Below, in pieces: positions 48,848 to 57,952 of a stretch of 64,000 bases of DNA (position 1 is the stretch's first letter; each line of letters starts with the position of its first letter). A program made the position numbers and the translations under genes. This DNA is from an uncultured Acidobacteriaceae bacterium (GTDB taxonomy: Bacteria; Acidobacteriota; Terriglobia; Terriglobales; Acidobacteriaceae): NCBI GenBank assembly GCA_903911925.1, contig CAIWFH010000081.1, forward strand, positions 62,001-126,000. Direction: 5' to 3'. The notes beneath the pieces were generated by a model that saw only the letters and a program-made list of their open reading frames with translations, was not told the DNA's origin and searched no databases.

Positions 48848-48876
48848 TTGACAGGCCCCTCATGGGGCTTTAGAGT
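48848..48876 (+). promoter_or_regulatory. Sigma70-like promoter of the GH3 gene
   Basis: TTGACA at 48848-48853 and TAGAGT at 48871-48876 with 17 bases between; the start codon is at 48944. The spacer holds a short inverted repeat (AGGCCCC and GGGGCTT around TCAT), a possible operator inside the promoter. Confidence 0.6.
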
Positions 48877-48943
48877 TGGCTGCGGAAGGGCAAGCCAAAA
48901 GCGCTGGCGCGTGGAGTGGCATTGCCTGTCTGTGAGGAACGAA

Positions 48944-51598
48944 ATGAAAAGCTTTGGATTGCGGATGGTAGCGGCACTTGTATTTTGCAGCACAGCCTGG
49001 ATAGCAATCGCGCAGGATCTCCCCCTGCTGCCCTATCTCGACATCAGCCGGCCGCCCGAGCAGCGCGCCGCCGACCTGGTGCACCGCATGACGCTGGAGC
49101 AGAAGGCCTCGCAGTTGGTGAACCAGGCCCGCGCCATTCCCAGCCTCAATGTCCCAGCATATGACTGGTGGAGTGAGTCTCTGCATGGCGTCGCACGCAA
49201 CGGCAGCACAGAGTTCCCTGAGCCCATCGGCCTTGCCGCCACATTCGACGCACCAGCCATCCACCAGATGGCCGCAGTCATCGGGACCGAGGGCCGCATC
49301 ATGCACGCCCAGGCTGTTCGCGCCGGTCACAGCAGCATCTTTGAGGGCCTCGACTTCTGGGCGCCCAACATTAACATCTTCCGCGATCCCCGCTGGGGAC
49401 GCGGCCAGGAGACGTACGGCGAAGACCCGTTCCTCACCGCTCGCATGGGCGTGGCTTTTGTCACCGGCATGCAGGGCGACGACCCACGCTACTACCGCGC
49501 TATCTCCACGCCCAAGCATTTCGCCGTCCACAGCGGCCCGGAGCCCACTCGCCACACCGCCGACGTAGCCATCAGCAAGCACGACGAGCTTGATACCTAC
49601 CTGCCCGCCTTCCGCGCTACCGTCACCGAGGCCAAGGCCGGATCGGTGATGTGCGCCTACAACAGCATCAACGGACAGCCCGCCTGCGCCAACGAGTTCC
49701 TCCTGCAAGACCAACTGCGCGGTTGGTGGAACTTTCAGGGCTACGTCGTCTCAGACTGCGGCGCGGTGCTCGACATCCACGAGGGTCACAAGTTCAATAC
49801 AACGCAGGCCGAGTCGTCTGCCCTGAGCCTGCGCCGCGGCATGGACAACGAGTGCGTCGATTTCACCTTCAAAGTCAACGACGACCACGACTACAAACCC
49901 TATGTCGATGCAGTCAGGCAGGGCTACCTGAAAGAAAGTGAAATCGATGTCGCCGTCATCCGTCTCTTCACGGCGCGCATCAAGCTGGGCATGTTCGATC
50001 CGCCGGAAATGGTGCCCTACAACAAAATCGACGAGAAACTGCTCGACAGCGCGCAGCACCGTGCCCTCGCCCGCAAGATGGCCAACGAATCCATGGTCCT
50101 GCTCAAAAACGACGGCGTGCTCCCGCTCAAGACCGGCGTCAAAATCGCGGTCGTCGGCCCGCTCGCCGATCAGACCAGGGTCCTGCTTGGCAACTACAAC
50201 GGCATTCCTTCGCACACCGTCTCCGTGCTTGAAGGCCTGCGCAAGGAGTTCCCCGCCGCCACCATCCAGTACGTGGCCGGAACTCAATTTCTCAGCCATG
50301 ACGCCGAACTGGTGCCCGCCTCTGTGCTGACCGTGGACGGCAAGCCCGGCGTCAAGGCCTCCTACACCAAGCTCGACATGAGCAACATGAACACGCCCAC
50401 CGTGCCGCCCGCCGTCGCCACGCGCATCGAGCCCTCCATTGACGCGGCAGCGCAGCCCATTCCTACCGAGGCGGCCAGCGTGCAGCCCATTGCCGTCCGT
50501 TATGAAACCACCCTCACCTCGCCAGAAACCGGGGACTTCAACCTGGGCATGATGGCCAATGGCTTCTTCCGCATGCAACTTGATGGCAAAGACGTGACCA
50601 ACGCATGGGAAAGCAGCCCAATCGAGGCCAAGCTGGGACGTGTGCATCTTGAGGCCGGCAAGCCTGCCGCTCTTCGCGTTGACTACGCGCCCGGCCAGAA
50701 TCAGCCGATGTCGGCAAAGCTCGTCTGGTCAAAAGTCGACCTCAAGCCCCAGCCCGCTGCCTTCACCGCCGCCAGGGCTGCCGATGTTGTCGTCGCAGTG
50801 GTTGGAATCACCAGCGAGCTTGAAGGCGAAGAGATGCAGGTCAGCGAAGAGGGCTTCAAAGGCGGTGACCGCACCAGCCTCGACCTGCCCAAGCCTGAAC
50901 AGGAATTGCTTGAAGCCGTGGCCGCTACGGGAAAGCCGCTCGTGGTCGTGCTTACCAACGGCAGTGCTCTCGCTGTCAGTTGGGCGCAGGCCCACGCCAA
51001 CGCCATTCTCGATGCCTGGTATCCAGGCGAAGAGGGCGGCGCGGCCGTGGCTGAAACCCTCTCTGGCAAGAACAACCCAGCGGGCCGGCTACCGGTTACG
51101 TTCTACAAAGACGTAAGCCAACTGCCGGCCTTCGAGAACTACGCCATGAAGGGCCGCACCTATCGTTACTTTGAAGGCGCGCCGCTCTATCCCTTTGGCT
51201 TTGGCCTCAGTTACACAACCTTTGCCTACAGCGGCCTTACTGCGCCAACCGATGCCATAGCAGCGGGCAGCCACGTCGTTGTTGAGGCAACGGTGACCAA
51301 CACCGGCCGCAAGGCGGGCGACGAAGTGGTCCAACTCTACCTCAGCTTCCCCGCGGTTGCGGGCGCTCCAATCCGCGCCATGCGCGGCTTCCAGCGCGTG
51401 CATCTTGAAGCTGGCGCATCGCAGAAGGTGCGGTTTGAGCTGCAGCCGCGCGACATCAGCATGGTCACCGAAGCCGGTGAACCCGTCGTGGCAGAGGGCG
51501 AATACAAAGTCTCAGTAGGCGGCGGCCAGCCGCAGAGCGGCGTCCAGGTGCTCTCCGGGAGCTTCAATGTGAAAGGCACAATCACGCTGCCCGAATAG
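48944..51598 (+). CDS. Secreted glycoside hydrolase family 3 (beta-glucosidase/xylosidase type) with PA14-like insert
   Basis: Start ATG 48944 with a Sec signal peptide (KSFGLRMVAALVFCSTAWIAIAQ); the frame is open to 48848. The 884-residue enzyme has the GH3 N-terminal barrel (NINIFRDPRWGRGQETYGED, STPKHFAVHSGPEP) with the nucleophile Asp271 in YVVSDCGAV. The second domain (MANESMVLLKNDGVLPLKTG) is interrupted by a PA14-like carbohydrate-binding insert at about 465-610. A C-terminal fibronectin-III-like domain (AGDEVVQLYLSFPA) follows. Features such as WWSESLHGVARNG near the N-terminus fit beta-xylosidase or beta-glucosidase. The exact sugar is open. It faces the sigma factor operon. Confidence 0.92.
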   Translation: MKSFGLRMVAALVFCSTAWIAIAQDLPLLPYLDISRPPEQRAADLVHRMTLEQKASQLVNQARAIPSLNVPAYDWWSESLHGVARNGSTEFPEPIGLAATFDAPAIHQMAAVIGTEGRIMHAQAVRAGHSSIFEGLDFWAPNINIFRDPRWGRGQETYGEDPFLTARMGVAFVTGMQGDDPRYYRAISTPKHFAVHSGPEPTRHTADVAISKHDELDTYLPAFRATVTEAKAGSVMCAYNSINGQPACANEFLLQDQLRGWWNFQGYVVSDCGAVLDIHEGHKFNTTQAESSALSLRRGMDNECVDFTFKVNDDHDYKPYVDAVRQGYLKESEIDVAVIRLFTARIKLGMFDPPEMVPYNKIDEKLLDSAQHRALARKMANESMVLLKNDGVLPLKTGVKIAVVGPLADQTRVLLGNYNGIPSHTVSVLEGLRKEFPAATIQYVAGTQFLSHDAELVPASVLTVDGKPGVKASYTKLDMSNMNTPTVPPAVATRIEPSIDAAAQPIPTEAASVQPIAVRYETTLTSPETGDFNLGMMANGFFRMQLDGKDVTNAWESSPIEAKLGRVHLEAGKPAALRVDYAPGQNQPMSAKLVWSKVDLKPQPAAFTAARAADVVVAVVGITSELEGEEMQVSEEGFKGGDRTSLDLPKPEQELLEAVAATGKPLVVVLTNGSALAVSWAQAHANAILDAWYPGEEGGAAVAETLSGKNNPAGRLPVTFYKDVSQLPAFENYAMKGRTYRYFEGAPLYPFGFGLSYTTFAYSGLTAPTDAIAAGSHVVVEATVTNTGRKAGDEVVQLYLSFPAVAGAPIRAMRGFQRVHLEAGASQKVRFELQPRDISMVTEAGEPVVAEGEYKVSVGGGQPQSGVQVLSGSFNVKGTITLPE

Positions 51599-51637
51599 CA
51601 GGTTCTTTCTGGAAATCATGCCGGATATCCGATAGAA

Positions 51638-51689
51638 GCCGGGTGCCCCGGGTCCCGATCTTGCGAGCGGAACCTGGGACACACCGCGC
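51638..51689. repeat. Dispersed palindromic element, copy 2 (diverged)
   Basis: GCCGGGTGCCCCGGGTC and its far arm (AACCTGGGACACACC) match copy 1 with several changes, so the hairpin is weaker. It lies 40 bases after the GH3 gene. The bases that follow (to about 51720) resemble a stretch at 56279-56330. Confidence 0.6.
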
Positions 51690-51874
51690 ATCGAAAGATA
51701 TTGTTGCCGGCAGAATTGCGCAGCGGAACGCACTCGCTTTCCCTCTGGAATTCATCCTGACCTTCTTTTCTGCACAAGAGGGAAGCCTGGCCTCGCCGCA
51801 GTTGGGTCATATGGCGATTGATCGAGCATTCGGTCTTCGCGTCTGCGGCCACAGATTGCGATACCCTGAACAGG

Positions 51875-52441
51875 ATGCGCACATCCTACATCGGAATGGG
51901 CAGCAACCTGGCCAGTTGGGCGGGACCGCCCGAGGCCACGCTTGCCGCTGCCGCGTTGCGGCTCGAAACCCTCGGCCGGGTTCGCTGCCGGTCTTCTCTC
52001 TACTCCACCGAACCGGTGGGGTTTGCGGGGCAGCCCCGGTTTGTGAATGCGGTCGTCGAATTGGAAACCGATTTGACTCCGCGCGCCCTGCTCGAAGGTT
52101 TGCTCAGAGTTGAACAGGAGTTTGGCCGCGACCGCGCAGCGAGCTTTGTGAACGGCCCCAGAACGCTTGACCTCGATATTCTGTTAATTGATCGGATGGC
52201 AATCAGCGAGCCAGGGCTGGAGATTCCTCATCCGCGCCTGGCCGAGCGCGCGTTTGTGCTGATCCCTCTGCAAGAAATTGCGCCCATGTTTTTGGTCCCC
52301 GGCCGTCAAAGAACCGTGGCACAATTGCTGCATAGTCTTTTCCCCGACCCTGAAAGCAAAACTGATGCGGTGGTTTCAATTGATGGCAGCGGTTGGCGCG
52401 CTGGCGCTTGCCGGGACGACGGCGTTCCCGGCGCGTCTTAG
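51875..52441 (+). CDS. folK: 2-amino-4-hydroxy-6-hydroxymethyldihydropteridine pyrophosphokinase
   Basis: The enzyme transfers pyrophosphate from ATP to the pterin, in folate synthesis. Start ATG 51875 (MRTSYIGMGSN); the frame is open from 51818. The HPPK motifs are SYIGMGSNLA, LYSTEPVGFAGQPRFVNAVVELET, and FVNGPRTLDLDILLIDRM, whose Asp pair binds magnesium, then EIPHPRLAERAFVLIPLQEIAP. The 188-residue length is slightly above the usual 160. The last 77 bases overlap the TonB-dependent receptor gene in another frame, so the C-terminal end after about residue 163 is probably not under strong constraint. No other folate genes are in the window. Confidence 0.95.
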   Translation: MRTSYIGMGSNLASWAGPPEATLAAAALRLETLGRVRCRSSLYSTEPVGFAGQPRFVNAVVELETDLTPRALLEGLLRVEQEFGRDRAASFVNGPRTLDLDILLIDRMAISEPGLEIPHPRLAERAFVLIPLQEIAPMFLVPGRQRTVAQLLHSLFPDPESKTDAVVSIDGSGWRAGACRDDGVPGAS

Positions 52442-54644
52442 CGCCCAGGCGGTCACATTCACAGTCACCATTGAAGACGCAAGCGGCGCGGCAATTGCAG
52501 CGGCAGTCGTGAAGAACGCAGCCGGACAGGTACTGGGCAGCACCGATTCGGACGGGAGGCTGACCCTCTCCTGCATTTCTCTCTGCAATCTGCGCGTACA
52601 GGCTCCGGGCTTCCAGGGCCGCAGCGTGCAACTCAATTCCGCCGCCACGCTGCGTCTTGAGCCGGCGGCAACTGAGCAGGTAACAGTGACCGCCTACCGC
52701 AGTCCCCTGGGCATGCTTGAAAGCCCGGCGACGACGCGGTTGCTAACGCAGGCTAACCTCACTTCCACGGCGGCGGTTACGCTCGATGGGCAACTGCGGC
52801 AGCTTCCCGGCGTGGAACTGTTTCGCCGATCAAGTTCGCTGGTGGCCAATCCCACTTCGCAGGGGATCAGTTTGCGCGGGCTGGGTTCTACTTCCGCCAG
52901 CCGGACGCTGGTTACCCAGGACGATGTGCCGCTGAACGACCCGCTCGGCGGCTGGATTCACTGGCAGGAGCAGCCGGAACAGGCCGTTGCGAGCGTGGAA
53001 TTGGTGCGCGGCGGGGCGAGCGACCTGTATGGATCGAGCGCTATGGGCGGCGTGGTGAACGTGGTTTCTGCGCGGCCCGCGACGGCCGGGTCGGAACTGA
53101 AATCGAGCGATGGAATGGAAGGCACATTCGACGACAGCCTTTTAGCTGAGGCCAAGCGCGGGCCCTGGGGAGTGCTGGCCGCCGGCGGCTTGCTCGGGAC
53201 GGGCGGGTTTATCCAGGAAGCTCCATCACAGCGCGGGCCGGTGGATGTGAACTCGGACGTGCACAGCCAGAACGGGATGTTGCTGGCGGAACATGACCGC
53301 GGGCCGCTGCGGGTGCTGGTGCGCGGCAGTGGGTTCAACGAGGATCGCGGCAACGGGACGCCTTACCAGATCAACGGAACAAGGTTGTATCGCTATGCAA
53401 CCGGCGGCGACTGGCAAGGCCCGCGTGCCGGGACGCTGGGCGTACGGCTGTACGGCGCGGATGAGAGTTTCCACCAGACTTTTTCAAGCATTTCAAACCT
53501 GCCGAGCACGGCGAATCCGGGTTGCAGTTATCGCTGTGGCGAGGTTCCTACACGCTATTCTGTCGTCCCGGACAATGAACTGGGCGCGGCTGCTCACTGG
53601 AACCAGCCGCTGGGCGCAGGGCTGCTGGTGGTCGCGGGGGCGGATGTTCACGACGTTCGCATCTGGGACCGGGAGCAGACTTACGGCAGCACCGCAGCGC
53701 TTATGAATCTGCATGACCACCAGCGCGATTCCGCTGCATATGTGGAGGCGCTGTGGCTGCGCAAGGCCTGGACCGTAACCGCCTCTGGCCGCCTGGACTG
53801 GTTCCAGAATTTTGACGGCCAGTTGCTTATTGGGAATGGCGCGGGCTGGAGCGAAGGGCCTGTGCAGCCTGTGGAATTCGGCCAGCACGTCTTCGATCCG
53901 CGGCTCGGCGTGTCGCGCAAGATTTGGAATCATTGGGCGGTTTCAGCGTCGGGGTTTCGAGCCTTCCGTGCGCCAACGCCCAACGAACTTTATCGCTCGA
54001 CACAAGTGGGCAACAAGCTCACCCTGGCCAACGGAACGCTGCTGAGCGAGCGCGCAACCGGCTGGGAGACCGGCGTGGCCACCGAATGGCGGTGGGGCGT
54101 GATTCGGACAAGCTACTTTTTGACCCAGGTAAACCGGCCTATTGTGGCAGTCACCACCTGCCCGGCGTGTTCGCCGATCCTGCTGAAGCGGGATAACCTG
54201 GGGCAGATTGAGAGCCGTGGCGTGGCCGTTGACTTTCAGCTTTCGCCGCGACGGTGGCTGGCAGTCGATGTCGGCTACCAATATGCACTGGCTACCGTGA
54301 CGCGCGGCCCGCAAGACGCAGGCAACTGGATTCCCGAGGTGGCGCACAACATGGCCGCGCTCAACGTGCGAGCCTACCGGGCTAAGTTGGGCACTCTGAG
54401 CCTGCAGAGCCGGCTCAGCGGCATCCAGTACGACGATGACGCCAACCTCTTCATGCTGCATGGATACTTCCGGCTCGACGCGTATGCTTCGCACGAGTTC
54501 GGCAAGCGAGTAGAAGTGTTCACGGCCGGGGAGAACTTGTTTAATCGGCAGATCGAAGTGTCGAAGACGCCAACCACCACGCTGGCTATGCCGCGGGTGG
54601 CGCGGGTTGGGTTTACTGTGCGGGTGGGTGGAACGGGAAAATAG
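52365..54644 (+). CDS. TonB-dependent outer membrane receptor with carboxypeptidase-regulatory N-terminus
   Basis: Start ATG 52365, inside folK; a signal peptide follows (MRWFQLMAAVGALALAGTTA). The 759-residue protein has a carboxypeptidase-regulatory-like domain (VTFTVTIEDASGAAIAAAVVKN ..., residues 28-100). A plug domain comes next (LDGQLRQLPGVELFRRSSS, GISLRGLGSTSASRTLVTQDDVPLNDPLGG, DLYGSSAMGGVVNVV), and then a beta-barrel of about 550 residues with the C-terminal strand VARVGFTVRVGG. It should import a substrate across the outer membrane, energised by TonB. The substrate is unknown. It is unusual that it overlaps folK by 77 bases. A TonB-C protein lies 500 bases away on the other strand. 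Confidence 0.93.
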   Translation: MRWFQLMAAVGALALAGTTAFPARLSAQAVTFTVTIEDASGAAIAAAVVKNAAGQVLGSTDSDGRLTLSCISLCNLRVQAPGFQGRSVQLNSAATLRLEPAATEQVTVTAYRSPLGMLESPATTRLLTQANLTSTAAVTLDGQLRQLPGVELFRRSSSLVANPTSQGISLRGLGSTSASRTLVTQDDVPLNDPLGGWIHWQEQPEQAVASVELVRGGASDLYGSSAMGGVVNVVSARPATAGSELKSSDGMEGTFDDSLLAEAKRGPWGVLAAGGLLGTGGFIQEAPSQRGPVDVNSDVHSQNGMLLAEHDRGPLRVLVRGSGFNEDRGNGTPYQINGTRLYRYATGGDWQGPRAGTLGVRLYGADESFHQTFSSISNLPSTANPGCSYRCGEVPTRYSVVPDNELGAAAHWNQPLGAGLLVVAGADVHDVRIWDREQTYGSTAALMNLHDHQRDSAAYVEALWLRKAWTVTASGRLDWFQNFDGQLLIGNGAGWSEGPVQPVEFGQHVFDPRLGVSRKIWNHWAVSASGFRAFRAPTPNELYRSTQVGNKLTLANGTLLSERATGWETGVATEWRWGVIRTSYFLTQVNRPIVAVTTCPACSPILLKRDNLGQIESRGVAVDFQLSPRRWLAVDVGYQYALATVTRGPQDAGNWIPEVAHNMAALNVRAYRAKLGTLSLQSRLSGIQYDDDANLFMLHGYFRLDAYASHEFGKRVEVFTAGENLFNRQIEVSKTPTTTLAMPRVARVGFTVRVGGTGK

Positions 54645-55120
54645 GCGCGGCCGCGGATGATCTAAAATCTGTTTCAAAAACCTGTTTTGTGTCAGTCGTC
54701 CACCGGCGTTGCCGACCCGCCGGCAATGAAACACGGCATACACTAAGCCGTCGCACGAATCCGGCCCCAGAGGGGCCGTGGAAAATAGCCCAGGACGAGC
54801 GCAGCGCAGTCCTGGGAAAGCCCGCAATGAATGACCCAAGCCCCGTAGGGGCGACGGAATCATCACCGTGAGTTTCTCTTGAGGGCAAGAAAAAGGGCAG
54901 TATTGCAAACAAACAAGTCACTGATTTTGCAATAGCCTAAATAGCCGAGATAGCCTCCACGCATAGGCTTCAAGCACAAATTAGCACAAAATTCTGCACG
55001 GAACGACTGCACGCATGGGCCGAAACTTCCCAATTGGCGACAAACCACTCGGAACTCTGCCGTAGCTTTCATCAAGCGCGCCAACCCAAAGCACTTCAGG
55101 GTTCCGGACAGTGTCCATGG
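54645..55120. other. Intergenic region after the TonB-dependent receptor
   Basis: The 476 bases hold no supported gene. The first half contains a dispersed-repeat-like block (listed separately). The second half is AT-richer and has short frames only. The 3' ends of two convergent genes meet here. Confidence 0.5.
54690..54871. repeat. Dispersed-repeat-like block with CCCCGTAGGGGCGACGG motif
   Basis: The block reads through in frame as ...NPAPEGPWKIAQDERSAV and ends with PSPVGATESSP (from CCCCGTAGGGGCGACGGAA). The CCCAGGACGAGCGCAGCGCAGTCCTGGG part is itself a hairpin (arms about CCCAGGAC and GTCCTGGG). I recognise this type from acidobacterial intergenic DNA. I saw no second copy in the window. 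Confidence 0.5.
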
Positions 55121-55873
55121 CTAAAAACTCCGGGCGAAAACAACGTTGATCGTTGTCTCGACTTCGACCGGTATGTTGTCCAGCAGGTACGGTCGGTATG
55201 TCCACCGCTTGACGGCGTCAAGTGCGGCTTGTTGCAGAGGGCGGGGCCCGCTGACAAGGCGGAGTGATTTCACGAGACCCTCGGTACTGATAGTGGCCTG
55301 AAAAACGACCGTGCCGGAGACATGATCCCTTAACGCTTCGGCTGGGTAGACTGGGTCGATCTTGGTCTTGAGCATACTCGCAGCCACACCAGCGGAGATA
55401 GCCACTCTCCGCGGTGATGTGCCTCCGCAGGGCGGTAGGTGAAGCTCGGCGGCTTGACCTTCCGAATAGGAGAATCCGGTCTTGACTGCTTTTGCCCCTT
55501 CCGCTTCGATTCTCAATCTTGTAAATTCGACGATCGTTCGGCGCACCTCGACCTCGACGGGAGGGCCCTCGTCCCATGTCTGATGAACTCGGAGGTTCGC
55601 GCCTATTTCGCACTCGATGTATCGCTTGGCATCCGTCACTGATCGTCCCGCCGGGTCAGTGTTTGGCGTCTTCTCGAATGCGGTCAGATATTGGTCACGG
55701 GTTCTCCAGTTGTTCTTCAGTCCTCGGTTCAGGATTAGGATGGCTCGATCCAATTCGAGTGCCAGCGACCCTGGGCTTATTTCTGCAGGCCCTTGGATAG
55801 TGCCAGCATGACAGGCAAAGAAGCTCGCAGAGAGAACAATCAAGCCGACAAGAAGTGCATTCGAACGAGGCAT
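55121..55873 (-). CDS. TonB C-terminal-domain protein (energy-transducer-like)
   Basis: Start ATG 55873, with GGAGG five bases upstream; the frame is open to 56002 without support. The 250-residue protein has a signal peptide or anchor (NALLVGLIVLSASFFACHAG). The C-terminal TonB-type domain is IDPVYPAEALRDHVSGTVVFQATISTEGLVKSLRLVSGPRPLQQAALDAVKRWTYRPYLL (in part). The middle about 100 residues are not recognised. In TonB proteins this domain touches the receptor's TonB box. Here the usual long Pro-rich linker is missing, so it may act differently. It converges on the TonB-dependent receptor, which hints at a shared system. Confidence 0.82.
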   Translation of the reverse strand: MPRSNALLVGLIVLSASFFACHAGTIQGPAEISPGSLALELDRAILILNRGLKNNWRTRDQYLTAFEKTPNTDPAGRSVTDAKRYIECEIGANLRVHQTWDEGPPVEVEVRRTIVEFTRLRIEAEGAKAVKTGFSYSEGQAAELHLPPCGGTSPRRVAISAGVAASMLKTKIDPVYPAEALRDHVSGTVVFQATISTEGLVKSLRLVSGPRPLQQAALDAVKRWTYRPYLLDNIPVEVETTINVVFARSF

Positions 55874-56509
55874 CGCAACCTCCATGCCATAGGTCGAAAG
55901 GATAGAAACGATTCCCGCCATCAATGGAGCCTTTACTGTTAGACACCGCAGGTATTTAGAATGTGCCCAAAAAATACGGTTCGCACAATGGTTCGCGACC
56001 ATTCAGAGCAGTGTGACCGCCAACGGGAAAGTTTGGACCGGCGGGCGGTAGCACCCCGGATCGGATTTTGTACAAACCCGCGTGACGCTTGCAGATAATT
56101 ACGCTTCTCCGGCGCACAATCAAGATAGCGGTGAAAAAAAAGACCGCAACCGGAGAAACCACCATGGTCCAAACCATCCAACCCCAGATATCTGATCACG
56201 AACGACAATCCACTAACCACTAACCACTTTGTAATGAAGATTCTGCAGCGAACTCCGGCAGAATGACGAATTTGTAGCGGGACACACCACGTATCGCACT
56301 GAAAAAAAGGAATTTGCCCGCAGAATAAGGGGGGAAGGGGGGAGGGTGTTGAACCGGTGCTCTGACCCGTTGCCCATGCCTTCGCACCATGCCCCAGCCG
56401 CGCTGGCTACCATGCTCGCCGGGTGCCCCAGGTCCGGATTTTGCGAACCTGGGATACCACGATTCTCCAACCAACCGACTGCTTCACTGTCGGTCTCGAT
56501 CGATGAGCT
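55874..56509. other. Intergenic region with G-run and repeat copy
   Basis: The 636 bases have no supported gene. A G-run array at 56329-56346 (GGGGGG, AA, GGGGGG, A, GGG) could form a quadruplex-like structure. The block 56279-56330 resembles bases 51676-51720. A palindromic element copy lies at 56418-56468. Confidence 0.5.
56418..56468. repeat. Dispersed palindromic element, copy 3
   Basis: GCCGGGTGCCCCAGGTC starts it, and AACCTGGGATACC closes the stem around GATTTT. Most stem positions pair, with two changes compared with copy 1. It lies 40 bases downstream of the Gfo-type gene's stop codon. Confidence 0.75.
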
Positions 56510-57685
56510 TCATTTCGGCGGCCATGTAATCTGCCCGCCGTGCAGATAGGCCTGGTTGACGATCAGGCCGGAGCGGGCGGCGGCAACGCCAGCCTCTACC
56601 GGCGCATTCGGCTCCTTGCGCGACTTGATGCACTCGAAGAAATTCTCAAAGTGGGTGATGGTTCCGTCTTGGAAGCTGTGCGCTGAGATGATGGGGTTTT
56701 GGGTGTCAGGTGTGTTTTCGCGCCAGACGCTGAAGCCGCTGCGGTTGAGCTTGAGCGTTGCATCGGCTCCGCGGAACTCCAGGCCGCCGTCGTCGATGGA
56801 AGAGCTCATCATGCCTTCGTAGACAACGTCGAAGCCCGGATAGCGGAGCGCCGCCTGGATGGTGTCTGGCCAGTCCCACTGCTCGTGGATGTACTTGTCG
56901 GCCAGCATCTGCGCCGCCTTCGGCGTGTCGGACTTCATGGCCCAATGCACCACGTCCACCCAGTGTGTGAAGAGGTCGGTCATGCCGCCGCCGCCGAAGC
57001 TCGAGTACCAACGCCAATAAGTGAATACCTCGTCGCTGAACGGGCGGTCGGGAGCGGAGCCGAGCCACTGCTTCCAGTCGAGCTGCGCGGTATCAAGGGG
57101 TACCCGCGGCACCAGGACGCGGTAGTTCTGCCACCAATAGGTCCGCACTTGCGTCACCCTGCCCAGCGTGCCGCCTTGAATAATGTCGACGGCGTCGCGG
57201 AAGTGGGTCCAACTGCGCTGCTGCATGCCGCACTGCAGAACCTGCTTGCTTGAGCGAACTGCCTTTGTGAGCGCCGCGCCTTCTTCGATGGTGTGGATCA
57301 CGGGCTTTTCGAGGTACACGTCTTTGCCGGCCGCCAGCGCGTCGGCGGCCATGCGCACGTGCCAGTGATCGGGCGACGCGATAATGACGGCGTCGATGTC
57401 CTTATCAAGCACCTCGCGATAATCGAGGTGCGTGGTGGCCGTGCCGCCTGAGCGCTCCTTCACAGCATCGCGGTTGGGCGTATAGACGTCGCTGACAGCG
57501 GCGATTTGATAAGGCCCGGCCTTATCCGCTGCATCGAGCAAACCATGCCTCATGCGGCCCCCGGCTCCGATCACTCCGACGCGAATGGTGTCGTTGGCTC
57601 CAAGCACCCTGGTTGAGGCCAGTGCGGTAAGTCCGCTGGTAATGATAAAACTGCGGCGATTCAGAATAGGTGTCACGTGTTTCAC
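56510..57685 (-). CDS. Tat-exported Gfo/Idh/MocA-family oxidoreductase
   Basis: The 391-residue protein opens with a twin-arginine leader (LNRRSFIITSGLTALASTRV). The Rossmann fold follows (IRVGVIGAGGRMRHGLLDAAD), with AVIIASPDHWHVRMAADALAAGKDVYLEKPVIH, where the Lys of EKP is the catalytic position of the family. The C-terminal beta-sheet domain includes TYWRWYSSFGGGGMTDLFTHWVDVVHWAM. Exported Gfo-type enzymes with a Tat leader are typical for glycan-degrading Bacteroidetes and Acidobacteria. They carry the cofactor when exported. The substrate is not known. It reads away from tgt. Confidence 0.92.
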   Translation of the reverse strand: MKHVTPILNRRSFIITSGLTALASTRVLGANDTIRVGVIGAGGRMRHGLLDAADKAGPYQIAAVSDVYTPNRDAVKERSGGTATTHLDYREVLDKDIDAVIIASPDHWHVRMAADALAAGKDVYLEKPVIHTIEEGAALTKAVRSSKQVLQCGMQQRSWTHFRDAVDIIQGGTLGRVTQVRTYWWQNYRVLVPRVPLDTAQLDWKQWLGSAPDRPFSDEVFTYWRWYSSFGGGGMTDLFTHWVDVVHWAMKSDTPKAAQMLADKYIHEQWDWPDTIQAALRYPGFDVVYEGMMSSSIDDGGLEFRGADATLKLNRSGFSVWRENTPDTQNPIISAHSFQDGTITHFENFFECIKSRKEPNAPVEAGVAAARSGLIVNQAYLHGGQITWPPK

Positions 57686-57952
57686 TCCGTTTTCTTGGTT
57701 TCGAGTTGGGTGCGGCGTGCGGAATCATCCCGCGCTCGAAGGCATGCCTGCAATCGCAGGATTCGTATCGGGCGTGGTTTTGCCTTGCGTCGAAACTATA
57801 CCTCCATGCCCTTGGACCCGAACAGTGCCATCCCAATGACGGCGAAACTACAGCAGATGCGACGTTCCTGAGGGAGCAGGGGTTTCAACCCTCAGAAGGA
57901 GAGCGATACGGATCGGCCTTTAGGCCCCGGGGCGGCCCGATAGAATCGTCTA

